The notes under the pieces were generated by a model. It was not told the origin of the DNA and did not search any database. It saw only the letters and a list, made by a program, of their open reading frames with translations. A stretch of 64,000 nt of DNA from Streptomyces sp. CB01373 (GTDB taxonomy: Bacteria; Actinomycetota; Actinomycetes; Streptomycetales; Streptomycetaceae), in NCBI RefSeq assembly GCF_002803075.1, contig NZ_NNBK01000003.1, positions 421,217 to 485,216 of the forward strand, read 5' to 3'. Shown one piece after another: positions 52,725-63,112 of this stretch; positions within the stretch are counted from its first letter, which is position 1, and every line of letters starts with the position of its first letter. The position numbers were made by a program, and so were the translations under genes.

Positions 52725-53213
52725 TCAGGTGTCGTCCTGGTCCCGGCCGGGCCAGGCGTTGTAGCGGGTGAGATAGCCCGCGAACCGTTCGAGATCGTCC
52801 TCCGGCCAGCCCGCCAGGCGCTCGTGGAAGGCCGCGCGGCGGCTCTCGGTGACCCGGGCGAGGATCCGCCGCCCGGCGGCCGTCAGATGGAGCACCTGGA
52901 CCCGGTGGTCGCCGGGGTCGGTACGGCGCTCGACGAGGCCGGAGCGCTTCAGGGCGGACACCTGGCGGCTGACGGTGGACTTGTCCAGCGCGTAGTGCGC
53001 GGCCAGGTCGGTGGCCCGGCAGCCGCCGCTCTCCTCCAGATGCCCGAGCAGCGTGTACGACACCAGCGACAGCTCGGGGTGCATGCGTCCCGCCGAGGCC
53101 CGGGCCCGGCGGGCGAAGACCGTCATCTCGCGGTGGATGGTCTCCACGGCCGTCTCCCCGGCCGGCGGCCGCCGCGTGACGCCGCGCTCGTCCGGTTCTG
53201 TCGCTGCGGTCAC
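52725..53213 (-). CDS. MarR family transcriptional regulator
   Basis: The protein has 162 residues from GTG 53213 with AGGGGAGG upstream. Winged helix: SYTLLGHLEESGGCRATDLA, YALDKSTVSRQVSALKRSGL (recognition) and VERRTDPGDHRVQVLHLT (wing). The effector is unknown. A candidate self-operator GTTG-N7-CAAC lies at 53238-53252. The divergent neighbour is a PrmC-like methyltransferase with ~240 bases between. Confidence 0.88.
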   Translation of the reverse strand: MTAATEPDERGVTRRPPAGETAVETIHREMTVFARRARASAGRMHPELSLVSYTLLGHLEESGGCRATDLAAHYALDKSTVSRQVSALKRSGLVERRTDPGDHRVQVLHLTAAGRRILARVTESRRAAFHERLAGWPEDDLERFAGYLTRYNAWPGRDQDDT

Positions 53214-53237
53214 CGAATGCCTCCCCTGCTCTTCCGG

Positions 53238-53252
53238 GTTGCATAGTACAAC
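53238..53252 (-). promoter_or_regulatory. Candidate MarR site
   Basis: GTTG-CATAGTA-CAAC, an inverted repeat 25-40 bases before the MarR start codon. Spacing is typical of MarR operators; function is inferred. Confidence 0.4.
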
Positions 53253-53455
53253 TGACCGATGGAGAAGGGGGCGGCGGCCGAGCGTTGGGGTAGGGTGGCC
53301 TGCGGCCGCGGAGGGTCCCGGTCACAGGAAGCCCAGGAGGTGAGACCCATTACCGCTGTGTCAGGTCGGGTGCTCTCCCTTCGTAACGGCGCGGATCACC
53401 GTCGGTAGGTGACCGCCGGGAGCGCCCTTCGGCTCCCGAAAGGTCCCCGCGTTCC

Positions 53456-54271
53456 ATGCCCGTACTTCCTCCCCTCTCCGCTTCTTCCTCTTCCGCTTCT
53501 GTGCCCCCGCGCGCCGGGGTGGTCGCCCAGCTGCGCGCCGCCGGCTGCGTGTTCGCCGAGGAGGAGGCGGAACTGATCCTCGCCGGCGCCCGCACACCAC
53601 GGGAGATCGCCGCCCTGGTGGAGCGGCGCGTCGCCGGTCTCCCCCTCGAACAGGTCCTCGGCTGGGCCGGGTTCCACGGTCTGCGGATCGCGGTGGAACC
53701 GGGCGTCTTCGTCCCGCGGCGCCGTACCGAGTTCCTGGTCGACCAGGCGGTGGCCCGGTCCCCGGAGGCGTCCGTCGTCGTGGACCTGTGCTGCGGCTCG
53801 GGCGCGGTGGGCGCGGCGCTGGCCGAGGCGCTCGGCCCGGCCGAACTGCACGCCGCCGACATCGACCCGGCCGCGGTGCGCTGCGCCCGGCGCAACATCG
53901 TCCCCAGGGGCGGCGCGGTGCACGAGGGTGACCTGTTCGACGCGCTCCCCGGCAGTCTGCGGGGCCGCGTCGACATACTCGCCGCCAATGTGCCCTACGT
54001 CCCCACGGGCGAGGTCGGCCTGCTGCCGCCCGAGGCCCGCGACCACGAGCCGCTGGTCGCCCTGGACGGCGGCCCCGACGGCCTCGACATCCTGCGCCGC
54101 GTCACCACCCTGGCCCCCACCTGGCTCGCGCCCGGCGGCTGCCTCCTGGTCGAGACCAGCGAACACCAGACCCCGCAGGCCCTGGCCGCCTTCACCCGGG
54201 CCGGCCTGACCGCCCAGCTCGCCGTGTCGGAAGACCTCAGCGCCCACGTGGTGACAGGAACCAGGCACTGA
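53456..54271 (+). CDS. PrmC-like protein N5-glutamine methyltransferase
   Basis: A 271-residue SAM-dependent methyltransferase. It has the HemK/PrmC layout: helical N-terminus ending PLEQVLGWAGFHGLRIAVEP, then VFVPRRRTEFLVDQAV, motif I VVDLCCGSGAVGAALAEAL, the acidic loop LHAADIDPAAVRCAR and motif IV as ILAANVPYVPT, where the usual NPPY is NVPY. That change in the substrate-binding tetrapeptide suggests a paralogue with another target rather than the release-factor enzyme, which is usually beside prfA. It starts at ATG 53456 in a purine-poor context with no clear ribosome site, so the start is less certain. Confidence 0.82.
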   Translation: MPVLPPLSASSSSASVPPRAGVVAQLRAAGCVFAEEEAELILAGARTPREIAALVERRVAGLPLEQVLGWAGFHGLRIAVEPGVFVPRRRTEFLVDQAVARSPEASVVVDLCCGSGAVGAALAEALGPAELHAADIDPAAVRCARRNIVPRGGAVHEGDLFDALPGSLRGRVDILAANVPYVPTGEVGLLPPEARDHEPLVALDGGPDGLDILRRVTTLAPTWLAPGGCLLVETSEHQTPQALAAFTRAGLTAQLAVSEDLSAHVVTGTRH

Positions 54272-54491
54272 CCGCACTCGGCCGGTCCGCGGCACGTCCG
54301 AGAGCACCTCGATCACCGCAAAGGCTCCTTCGCGCCGTGCCGGCCGCAGGACCGGTGCCTCCCGGGTGAAGGCGAGCAGACCGGCGGCGGTGGTGTTCCG
54401 CCGGAAAACGGTGCTTTGCTGGATTGTGCGAGTGGAGTGCCGCGCGGAGGGAACTTTGTGCGGTACCCAGGCCACGAGAGGAGTGATCGCG

Positions 54492-54863
54492 ATGGCGAGC
54501 GAGCCGGAGCACCCCGAATCCGTCTCGGTGGAGCTGAGCGGATGCACCAAGGAAGACGCCCGGACCGTGTTCGACGTGCTGTGTGCCTGCTTCTCCTCCG
54601 ACCGGTGCGCGGACGACGTGCCCCGGGACTACCACGAGGTGCGCCCGACCGTGTGGCTCGGCACGTTCGACGTGGCCGAGGAGCACGGGGCGGACTGCGG
54701 GCCCACCCGGCTCGACGCGTCCGTCACGGCCGACGTGCAGGGCGGCTACTGGGCGATCGACCGTTTCCGCACCACCCTGGGCTCCCTGTTCACCGTCGAG
54801 GACCTGAGCATGGCCTCCGGTGACCAGGAGCGCGAACTCCACGTCCGTCTGGAGAACCGCTGA
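54492..54863 (+). CDS. Conserved hypothetical protein
   Basis: The protein has 123 residues from ATG 54492 (GAGGAG upstream; the longer frame from 54366 is unsupported). It is soluble, acidic and cysteine-containing (SGCTKEDARTVFDVLCACFS), with DYHEVRPTVWLGTFDVAEEH and ADVQGGYWAIDRFRTTLGSL. I recall similar short proteins in other streptomycetes but no function. It precedes the 54-bp palindrome and the OYE-type reductase. Confidence 0.75.
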   Translation: MASEPEHPESVSVELSGCTKEDARTVFDVLCACFSSDRCADDVPRDYHEVRPTVWLGTFDVAEEHGADCGPTRLDASVTADVQGGYWAIDRFRTTLGSLFTVEDLSMASGDQERELHVRLENR

Positions 54864-56957
<2,094 letters not shown>

Positions 56958-57021
56958 GAGACCACCGGCGGCGCACTCGCGGGGCCGGGCGTGTGGGCGG
57001 CCCGTCCCTAGGATGATCCCC

Positions 57022-57720
57022 ATGTCACTTCCGCACGCGATCCTCACCGCGCTGCTCGAAAAGCCGTCGTCGGGGCTCGAGCTGACGCGCCGCTTCGACA
57101 AGTCCATCGGCTACTTCTGGTCGGCGACGCATCAGCAGATCTATCGCGAGCTGGGACGACTGGAGGCCGCCGGCCTGATCCGCGGCCTGCCCGCGAAGGA
57201 ACCGGCCCGCGGGCAGAAGAAGGACTACGAGGTGCTGCCCGCGGGCCGCGAGGAGCTGGGCCGCTGGACCGCCACCTCCCAGGATCCGAAGCCGTACCGC
57301 GACGCCCTGCTGCTGCGGCTGCGCGCCGCGGCCGTGGTGGGCACCGCGGGCCTCCGGGTCGACCTGGAGCGCCATCTGGAGCTGCACGAGCGGCAGTTGG
57401 CGGAGTACCGGGAGATCGAGGAGCGTGACTTCCCGCCCGGCAAGGACAGTCCGGAGGACCGGCTGCGGCATCTGGTCCTGCGGGGCGGTGTCGACCTGGA
57501 GACCTTCTGGACGCAGTGGCTGCGCCATGCGCTGGAGGAGTTCACCGAACTGCCCGGCGAACAGACGGAACGGTCCGGGCAGGACGGGGAATTGCCGGGC
57601 GGGGGCGTGGAATTGCCCGGTGGGGACCAGGGATCGCCCGGCGGCGTACCGGAATCGCTTGGCGGCGAGGCGGAATTGCACGGCGGCGAAGCCGAATGGC
57701 CCGGCCGGGGCCCGGAATGA
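57022..57720 (+). CDS. PadR family transcriptional regulator with low-complexity tail
   Basis: The protein has 232 residues from ATG 57022, with TAGGAT (57009-57014) seven bases upstream and no Shine-Dalgarno, suggesting a leaderless start. The N-terminal winged helix is PadR (HAILTALLEKPSSGLELTRR, HQQIYRELGRLEAAGLI), followed by a helical effector/dimerisation part (LERHLELHERQLAEYREIEE). From ~185 the sequence turns into ELPGG-like repeats that probably arise from repeat slippage, given tandem repeats just downstream. PadR proteins usually repress adjacent genes in response to phenolics or drugs; the OYE-type gene 64 bases upstream is the likely partner. Confidence 0.87.
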   Translation: MSLPHAILTALLEKPSSGLELTRRFDKSIGYFWSATHQQIYRELGRLEAAGLIRGLPAKEPARGQKKDYEVLPAGREELGRWTATSQDPKPYRDALLLRLRAAAVVGTAGLRVDLERHLELHERQLAEYREIEERDFPPGKDSPEDRLRHLVLRGGVDLETFWTQWLRHALEEFTELPGEQTERSGQDGELPGGGVELPGGDQGSPGGVPESLGGEAELHGGEAEWPGRGPE

Positions 57721-57739
57721 GGTCGGTCGGGCCCGGCGG

Positions 57740-57841
57740 GGTGGTCGGTACGGGTGTGGCTCGGAGGGGTGGTCGGTACGGGTGTGGTTGGGAGGGGTGG
57801 CCGGTACGGGTGTGGTTGGGAGGGGTGGCCGGTAGTGGTGC
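57740..57841. repeat. 28-bp tandem repeat, ~3.6 copies
   Basis: Units begin at 57740, 57768, 57796 and 57824 with GGTGG(T/C)CGGTACGGG. They fill the gap between the convergent PadR and secreted-protein genes. No function is apparent. Confidence 0.8.
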
Positions 57842-57856
57842 GGCTGCGACAGGCCG

Positions 57857-58525
57857 TCAGTACCGGTGGGCCTTCGCACGGCGCCGCAGCACCCACCCGG
57901 TGGCGACCGCCGCCGCCCCGACCAGGGTCCCGCCGGCCGCGAGCGTGAGGGTGCCGTAGTCCTTGACGCCCCCGCCCAGGCCGCCCAGCACACCGCGGGT
58001 CGGCACCGCCGTGGGCACGGCGTTCGGCGCGTACGTGCGCACGCCGTTCGGCGCGAAGGTGGGTGCGACGTTCGGTGCGGCCGGTTGCCGGTACGTAGGT
58101 GCGGCCGGCTGCCGGTACGTGGGCGCGGCGGGCTGCCGGTACGTGGGCGCGGCCGTCGCGGTGGCGCGGCCGCCGGTGACGGCGATGGACTGAGTGCCCG
58201 CCGAGATGTTGTTCGCGCAGACGACGGCCACGGTGTAGGTGCCCGGGCTCACGCTCTGCCAGGCGGCGGACTGGCCACTGGCCGTCCCGGTGAGCGCCAC
58301 CTGGCGTCCTTGGGTGAAGCTCGTCTGGCCGGCGGAGAGCAGCGAGGCCGTGCCCCAACTGCCGTTGACCTGACTGCAGACGCTGGTCGTCACGGTCACG
58401 GTCGAGCCGTTGGCGGTCACGGATATCCCGGCGGCGTGGGCGGCGCCGGTGGAGAGACCGAGTGAGAGTGCGGTGGCCGTCACGGCGACGGCTATGGAGC
58501 GGGAGGGTGGCTGAGTGTGGCGCAT
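57857..58525 (-). CDS. Secreted/wall-associated repeat protein with C-terminal anchor
   Basis: The protein has 222 residues from ATG 58525 with GGAGGAC upstream. A signal peptide ends near AHAAG (~29). A beta-rich domain follows (GISVTANGSTVTVTTSVCSQ, ALTGTASGQSAAWQSVSPGT, YTVAVVCANN), with two cysteines probably disulfide-linked. Then come three exact PTYRQPAA octapeptides encoded by 24-bp repeats (58077-58148), more Ala/Pro/Thr sequence, and a C-terminal helix with an RRR tail (TLVGAAAVATGWVLRRRAKA). There is no LPxTG sorting signal, so membrane anchoring is more likely than sortase linkage. Function is unknown. Confidence 0.83.
   Translation of the reverse strand: MRHTQPPSRSIAVAVTATALSLGLSTGAAHAAGISVTANGSTVTVTTSVCSQVNGSWGTASLLSAGQTSFTQGRQVALTGTASGQSAAWQSVSPGTYTVAVVCANNISAGTQSIAVTGGRATATAAPTYRQPAAPTYRQPAAPTYRQPAAPNVAPTFAPNGVRTYAPNAVPTAVPTRGVLGGLGGGVKDYGTLTLAAGGTLVGAAAVATGWVLRRRAKAHRY
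58077..58148 (-). repeat. Three 24-bp coding repeats
   Basis: Units 58077-58100, 58101-58124 and 58125-58148 each encode PTYRQPAA in the protein above; the third-position differences are few, so the expansion looks recent. Confidence 0.8.
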
Positions 58526-58730
58526 GGGTCTGTCCTCCGGCGGCACGGTCGGCGGACCATCCCATGTGCCGCCAGAGATAGGGGAATCGCCCGTGCTGCC
58601 TCGGAGCCAGCCAACGTCTCCCGGACGCCCCCCGCATGCGGGGCGCGGCCGTACGGGTGGGCACCGCCCGAGCGGCCGACACCCGGTCGGGTGCCCGGGG
58701 CATCCCTACTGTTTCCGCCCGGCCGGCAGT

Positions 58731-59756
58731 TCATGGCTTCCCGGTCGTCACCGACCGTTCGGGTGAGAAGCCGCCCCAGGTGCCGTCCGGGAGCATCGCC
58801 CGGATCCGCACCCGGTGGCCGACCCCGGCCTCGCGCCCCAGGTAGAAGCTGTACGAGGCCTTCTCGCGGGGCGCCGTGCCGCCCCAGACGAGGGAGGTGG
58901 CCGGCTGTCCGTCCAACTGGATCTGGTACTGCGTCACCACACCGTCGGTGTGCGGCGGGACCCAGCTCAGGTCGAGGTGGTACGCCCCGTCCGCCTGGTG
59001 GGTCGCGGCGCGGAAGGACGACGGCGCGGTGGCCCGCCCGTCGTCGGAGCCCGGCGCGGTGGTGAGCCGGACGGCGGCACTGGCGGGGGACAGGTTGTCG
59101 GCCGCGTCACGGGCCCGCACGGTGAACACGTAGGACGTGCCCGGCCGCAGGCCGGTGACCACGGTGGCGGTCTGGCTGCCGCCGACACTGTGGATCTTCG
59201 TACCGCCTTGGTGGACGTCGTACGACACCACGCCCCGGTCGTCCGTCGAGCGCGACCAGGACAGTTGGACGGCCCGGCTGCCCACCGCCCGGCCGCGCAC
59301 GTCGAGCGGGCGGCTGGGAGCCGAGTGGTCGGCCGCGACGGCGGCCGGTGTCCTCGCTCGCACCGGCCGGCTGCGCGGACCGAGCCGGCCGTCGGTGCCA
59401 CGCGCCCGGACGGTGAAGACGTACGTGGTCGACGGGCTGAGCCGGGTGACGTCCACCATGCGCTCACGGGCCGGTACCGCCGTCACCTTCGTGGCGTCGC
59501 GGTACACCTCGTACCCGGCGATTTGCGGGGCCGCGGGCAGCGCGTTCCACATCACGTGCACGCTGGTCGCGCTTCCCGCGGCGGCGGTGACGCCGGTCGG
59601 CGCACCGGGCAGCCGGCCGCCCTCTCCGTCGTCCGCGGCGCTCCGGCCGCAGGAGGCGAGCAGCACCAGCGCACCGCACAGTGCCACGACACGCCCGGGC
59701 ACGCGGAGACGGCGGGAAGCGGGGGCGGGAACGCGTCGCACGGGTCTGCCTCCCAT
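58731..59756 (-). CDS. Lipoprotein with three fibronectin type III domains
   Basis: The protein has 341 residues. An arginine-rich N-terminus, the hydrophobic run VVALCGALVLLASC and the lipobox LLASC (Cys ~36) predict a lipoprotein. Three Fn3 repeats follow (~50-135, ~145-232, ~240-338), with the Fn3 hallmarks YEVYRDATKV, LSPSTTYVFTVRARGTDG, LRPGTSYVFTVRARDAAD and a diverged third copy (HLDLSWVPPHTDGVVTQYQI). In streptomycetes Fn3 modules usually accompany carbohydrate-active enzymes; no catalytic domain is present, so it may be an adhesive or binding surface protein. The start codon ATG 59756 has no strong ribosome site. Confidence 0.88.
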   Translation of the reverse strand: MGGRPVRRVPAPASRRLRVPGRVVALCGALVLLASCGRSAADDGEGGRLPGAPTGVTAAAGSATSVHVMWNALPAAPQIAGYEVYRDATKVTAVPARERMVDVTRLSPSTTYVFTVRARGTDGRLGPRSRPVRARTPAAVAADHSAPSRPLDVRGRAVGSRAVQLSWSRSTDDRGVVSYDVHQGGTKIHSVGGSQTATVVTGLRPGTSYVFTVRARDAADNLSPASAAVRLTTAPGSDDGRATAPSSFRAATHQADGAYHLDLSWVPPHTDGVVTQYQIQLDGQPATSLVWGGTAPREKASYSFYLGREAGVGHRVRIRAMLPDGTWGGFSPERSVTTGKP

Positions 59757-60137
59757 GAGTGGCGGCGTGGGCGGCCCCGCACACGGTGCGGGGCAATGGT
59801 CCGGACCAATATGGCGTGCCAGCCGGAGCGCATCAAGGGGGCCGGGGTTGGTGGGAGTCCCGGGGCGTTACGTATGCTGAGGTTCCTTCCGGGCTGAACT
59901 CCCTCTCATTACAGGGGAGTTCACGCCGTGGCGCGGGCAGCTGTCGTCGCTGCCTCCCGCGCCGTCACGGGCGGCCCGGGGGCCGGGCCGGTAGGGACCC
60001 GGGCTCCCGGCCGCCCGATGGGCGGTGCGGGCCATGCGCCGCCCGTTCCCCTAACGTGGGCCGCGCGACCGATTGCTCCGCGATTCACCCCCTGTGGGGT
60101 GAATGCCTGTCATGTCCCGAGGAGAGGGGTCCTCACT
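59757..60137. promoter_or_regulatory. Divergent intergenic region with two inverted repeats
   Basis: No gene is seen. Two 9-bp inverted repeats with G/C-rich cores stand out: TGAACTCCC (59895-59903) / GGGAGTTCA (59915-59923) and ATTCACCCC (60083-60091) / GGGGTGAAT (60096-60104). The second lies 34 bases before the chitosanase GTG and could be an operator. No clear -10 or -35 is seen. Confidence 0.45.
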
Positions 60138-60923
60138 GTGCGTGCCCAGCCGCTGACGCTCGTCGCGGCGAGTACCGCCCTGCTCGCCCTCACGACTCTG
60201 CCGACGCCCACCGTGCCGTACGCGTACCGCACCCGCGGGGAGCCCACGGCGCACGGCGACGACGGTGTACAGGCCGCCGACCTGCTGGCCAGGGTGCGTG
60301 ACTGCACGCCGGTCTCCCGCGGCCGCTACCGCCTCGGCGCCGGGCAGCCCGCCACCGTCCCGGTGTGCGGACTGCCCGGCGCCGTCTTCTGGAAGGCCGA
60401 CATGGACATCGACTGCGACGGACGGCCCACCGCGCGCTGCAACCGCAGCACCGACCCGCAGTTCTCCCCGACCGCCGCCTACGAGCAGTCCAACGGCCAC
60501 CGCCTGGACGCCGCACGGCTGCCGTACGTGGTCCTGCCCGCCCCCAGCCGCATCTGGGACCACCGCGCCCACGGCGTGGGCGGGGGATCGGTCGCGGCCG
60601 TCGTCTACGGGGACCGTGTGCAGTACGCGGTCGTAGGCGACATCGGGCCGCGCGAGGTGATCGGCGAGGCCTCCTACGCCACCGCCCGGCGCCTCGGCAT
60701 CCCCGCCGACCCCCACGGCGGCGGTGTCCGCTCCGGCGTGACCTACATCGTCTTCCAGCACTCCCGGATCGGCGCCATCGAGGACCACGCGGCCGCCGTC
60801 GCCACCGGCGAACGGCTGGCACGCCGACTGGTGAACAGCGGCACGGCGACGCCGCCGGCGGACGCCCCGGGGCGTCGGCCGCCTGCGGCGGACGGCGGGG
60901 AGGGCGACCCCGCGGACGAGTGA
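60138..60923 (+). CDS. Secreted GH75 chitosanase
   Basis: The protein has 261 residues from GTG 60138 with GGAGAGGGG upstream. A signal peptide (LVAASTALLALTTLPT) precedes the glycoside hydrolase 75 fold: AVFWKADMDIDCDGRPTARC, with the catalytic aspartate cluster, QFSPTAAYEQSNGHRLDAAR, the GVGGGSVAAVVYGD turn and VGDIGPREVIGEASYATARR. It cleaves beta-1,4 bonds in chitosan outside the cell. Four cysteines suggest disulfides. After the domain is a Pro/Ala/Gly-rich tail of ~30 residues. The gene stands alone; a 54-bp repeat follows. Confidence 0.93.
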   Translation: MRAQPLTLVAASTALLALTTLPTPTVPYAYRTRGEPTAHGDDGVQAADLLARVRDCTPVSRGRYRLGAGQPATVPVCGLPGAVFWKADMDIDCDGRPTARCNRSTDPQFSPTAAYEQSNGHRLDAARLPYVVLPAPSRIWDHRAHGVGGGSVAAVVYGDRVQYAVVGDIGPREVIGEASYATARRLGIPADPHGGGVRSGVTYIVFQHSRIGAIEDHAAAVATGERLARRLVNSGTATPPADAPGRRPPAADGGEGDPADE

Positions 60924-60927
60924 CCTG

Positions 60928-61048
60928 CGCCGCCCGCCTGTGGTGAACGGCGGGACGGCGAGGCCGCGGTAGGACGAACCGCGCCGCCCGCCTGTGGTGA
61001 ACGGCGGGACGGCGAGGCCGCGGCAGGACGAACCGCGCCGCCCGCCCC
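60928..61048. repeat. 54-bp tandem repeat, ~2.2 copies, between convergent genes
   Basis: Units start at 60928, 60982 and 61036 (third partial). Each contains CCGCC...GGCGG that can fold, so the region may serve as a bidirectional terminator for the chitosanase and dhaM genes. Confidence 0.75.
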
Positions 61049-61057
61049 CGCCTCCCC

Positions 61058-61468
61058 TCACACCTTCCGGTAGCCGTACGCCTCCGAGGCCGCCGCCTCC
61101 ACGGCGTCCAGGTCGGCTCCCGCCGCCGCCGTGACCACCGCGGCGACCGCGCCCTCGACGAACGGGGCGTCCAGCAGCCGTGTGTTCTCGGGCAGTTCGT
61201 CACCCTCGGCGAGCAGCGCCTTCACCGTGAGTACCGCGCTGCCGAGGTCGGTGAGCAGGGCCACCCCGGCACCCCGGTCCACGGCCGCGGCGGCCGCGGC
61301 GACCAGTTCGGCACTGGTGCCCAGCCCGCCGTCCTCCCGGCCCCCGGCGGCGGCCACGGGCACGCCCGCCGCGCCGCCCGCCAGTCCCTTCGCCAGTTCG
61401 AGAACCGAGGACGCCACCTCGGCGCTGTGCGACACCAGTACGATCCCGACCGCCTTCTCGCCGCTCAT
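61058..61468 (-). CDS. dhaM: DhaM, PTS-dependent dihydroxyacetone kinase phosphotransfer subunit
   Basis: A 136-residue EIIA-Man-like protein. The phosphoryl-accepting histidine is in GIVLVSHSAEVASS (~residue 13), followed by GTSAELVAAAAAAVDRGAGV, LTDLGSAVLTVKALL and APFVEGAVAAVVTAAAG. It receives phosphate from HPr and passes it to DhaL-ADP. The ATG overlaps the DhaL stop region, with GGAGG upstream. It has only the IIA domain, as in most Gram-positive systems; no HPr or EI gene is in the window. Confidence 0.93.
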   Translation of the reverse strand: MSGEKAVGIVLVSHSAEVASSVLELAKGLAGGAAGVPVAAAGGREDGGLGTSAELVAAAAAAVDRGAGVALLTDLGSAVLTVKALLAEGDELPENTRLLDAPFVEGAVAAVVTAAAGADLDAVEAAASEAYGYRKV

Positions 61469-61469
61469 G

Positions 61470-62075
61470 TCACGCCACCTCCGCGGCGGATTCGGCAAGT
61501 GCGGCGATCAGCAGGGCGGACGAGGTGGCCCCCGGGTCCTGGTGACCGATGCTGCGCTCGCCCAGATAGCTCGCCCGGCCCTTGCGGGCCAGCAGGGGCG
61601 TGGTGGCCTCGGCGCCCGCTTCGGCGGCGGCGCGGGCAGCCGAGAAGCCGTCACCGAGCGCGTCCACCGCGGGGACCAGCGCGTCGATCATGGTCTTGTC
61701 GCCCGGCGCGGCCCCGCCCAGCGTCATGACCCCGTCCACCCCGGCCCGCAGCGCATCGGCGAGTTGCTTCTCGCTCACCTCGGCGGCGTCCCCGAGCGCC
61801 TTGCCGGTGCGCCGCAGCAGCGTCCCGTACAGCGGCCCCGACGCGCCACCGACCGTCGAGATCAGCTGCCGCCCGGCGAGCACCAGGACCGCGCCAGGTG
61901 TCTGCGGGTCCTCCTTCTCCAGCGCGGCCCGTACGGCCGTGAACCCGCGCTGAAGATTGCTGCCGTGGTCGGCGTCCCCGATGGGCGAGTCGAGGGCGGT
62001 GAGCCATTCCGCCTCGCGGGCCACGGACACGGCGGTCGCCGTCATCCAGCGGCGGAAGAAGTCGGCGTCGAGCAC
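61470..62075 (-). CDS. dhaL: DhaL, ADP-binding subunit of dihydroxyacetone kinase
   Basis: The protein has 201 residues from GTG 62075 with AGGGAG upstream. It contains the nucleotide-metal motif IGDADHGSNLQRGF (three aspartate-type ligands for the two magnesium ions), VGGASGPLYGTLLRR and the helical barrel end GHQDPGATSSALLIAALAE. DhaL keeps ADP bound permanently and shuttles the phosphoryl group from DhaM to dihydroxyacetone in DhaK. It lies between dhaK and dhaM with tight spacing. Confidence 0.94.
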   Translation of the reverse strand: MLDADFFRRWMTATAVSVAREAEWLTALDSPIGDADHGSNLQRGFTAVRAALEKEDPQTPGAVLVLAGRQLISTVGGASGPLYGTLLRRTGKALGDAAEVSEKQLADALRAGVDGVMTLGGAAPGDKTMIDALVPAVDALGDGFSAARAAAEAGAEATTPLLARKGRASYLGERSIGHQDPGATSSALLIAALAESAAEVA

Positions 62076-62119
62076 TGGATCTCCCTTGCGTGGTAGGTAC
62101 GGTCGATGCGCTTGCCGGC

Positions 62120-63112
62120 TCACCTGCCCCAGCGCAGGCCCGGTGTGCTCACCGGCGCGTCCCACAGCCGCAGCAGTTCCTCGTCGATCTGGCACAGGGT
62201 GACCGAGGCGCCCGCCATGTCCAGGGAGGTGACGTAGTTGCCCACCAGCGTGCGGGCGACGGGCACGCCTCGCTCGGCGAGCACCCGGTGCACCTCCGCG
62301 TTGAAGCCGTACAGCTCCAGCAGCGGGGTCGCGCCCATGCCGTTGACCAGCAGCAGTACGGGGTTGTGCGGGCTCATGTCCTCCAGGATCGCGTGCACCG
62401 CGAAGTCGGCGATCTCGTGCGAGGTCATCATCGGCCGCCGCTCCCGGCCCGGCTCGCCGTGGATGCCGATGCCGAGCTCCAGCTCACCGGCGGGCAGGTC
62501 GAAGGTGGGGCTGCCCTTGGCCGGGGTGGTGCAGGCGCTCAGCGCGACGCCGAAGCTGCGGGAGTTCTCGTTGACCTGCCGGCCGATCGACTCCACCCGC
62601 TCGAGCGGCTGCCCCTCGTCGGCCGCGGCGCCCGCGATCTTCTCCACGAACAGGGTCGCTCCGGTACCGCGCCGCCCGGCCGTGTACAGGCTGTCGGTCA
62701 CCGCCACGTCATCGTTGACCAGCACCTTCGCGATCTGGATGCCCTCGTCCTCGGCGAGTTCGGCGGCCATGTCGAAGTTGAGCACGTCGCCGGTGTAGTT
62801 CTTCACGATGAACAGGACGCCCGCTCCGCTGTCCACGGCCGCCGCGGCCCGCAGCATCTGGTCCGGCACCGGCGAGGTGAACACCTCCCCCGGACAGGCC
62901 GCAGAGAGCATCCCGGGCCCGACGAACCCGCCGTGCAGCGGCTCATGCCCGGACCCGCCGCCGGAGACCAGCGCGACCTTCCCCGCCACGGGCGCGTCCC
63001 GCCGCACGACAACCCGGTTCTCCACGTCGACCGTCAGCTCGGGGTGGGCCGCCGCCATACCACGCAGCGCGTCCGCCACGACGGTCTCGGCGACATTGAT
63101 GAGCATTTTCAT
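62120..63112 (-). CDS. dhaK: DhaK, substrate-binding subunit of dihydroxyacetone kinase
   Basis: The protein has 330 residues from ATG 63112 with GGGAGGT upstream. The histidine that binds dihydroxyacetone as a hemiaminal is in LGIGIHGEPGRERR (~residue 215), with SGGGSGHEPLHGGFVGPGML and VKNYTGDVLNFDMAAELAED at the substrate pocket. The set dhaK-dhaL-dhaM converts dihydroxyacetone to dihydroxyacetone phosphate at the expense of PEP. First in the operon; no DhaR-like regulator or glycerol dehydrogenase is adjacent. Confidence 0.96.
   Translation of the reverse strand: MKMLINVAETVVADALRGMAAAHPELTVDVENRVVVRRDAPVAGKVALVSGGGSGHEPLHGGFVGPGMLSAACPGEVFTSPVPDQMLRAAAAVDSGAGVLFIVKNYTGDVLNFDMAAELAEDEGIQIAKVLVNDDVAVTDSLYTAGRRGTGATLFVEKIAGAAADEGQPLERVESIGRQVNENSRSFGVALSACTTPAKGSPTFDLPAGELELGIGIHGEPGRERRPMMTSHEIADFAVHAILEDMSPHNPVLLLVNGMGATPLLELYGFNAEVHRVLAERGVPVARTLVGNYVTSLDMAGASVTLCQIDEELLRLWDAPVSTPGLRWGR

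Noticed and set aside
57740..57841. 28-bp repeats as a CRISPR array
   Set aside because: The units are directly tandem without spacers.
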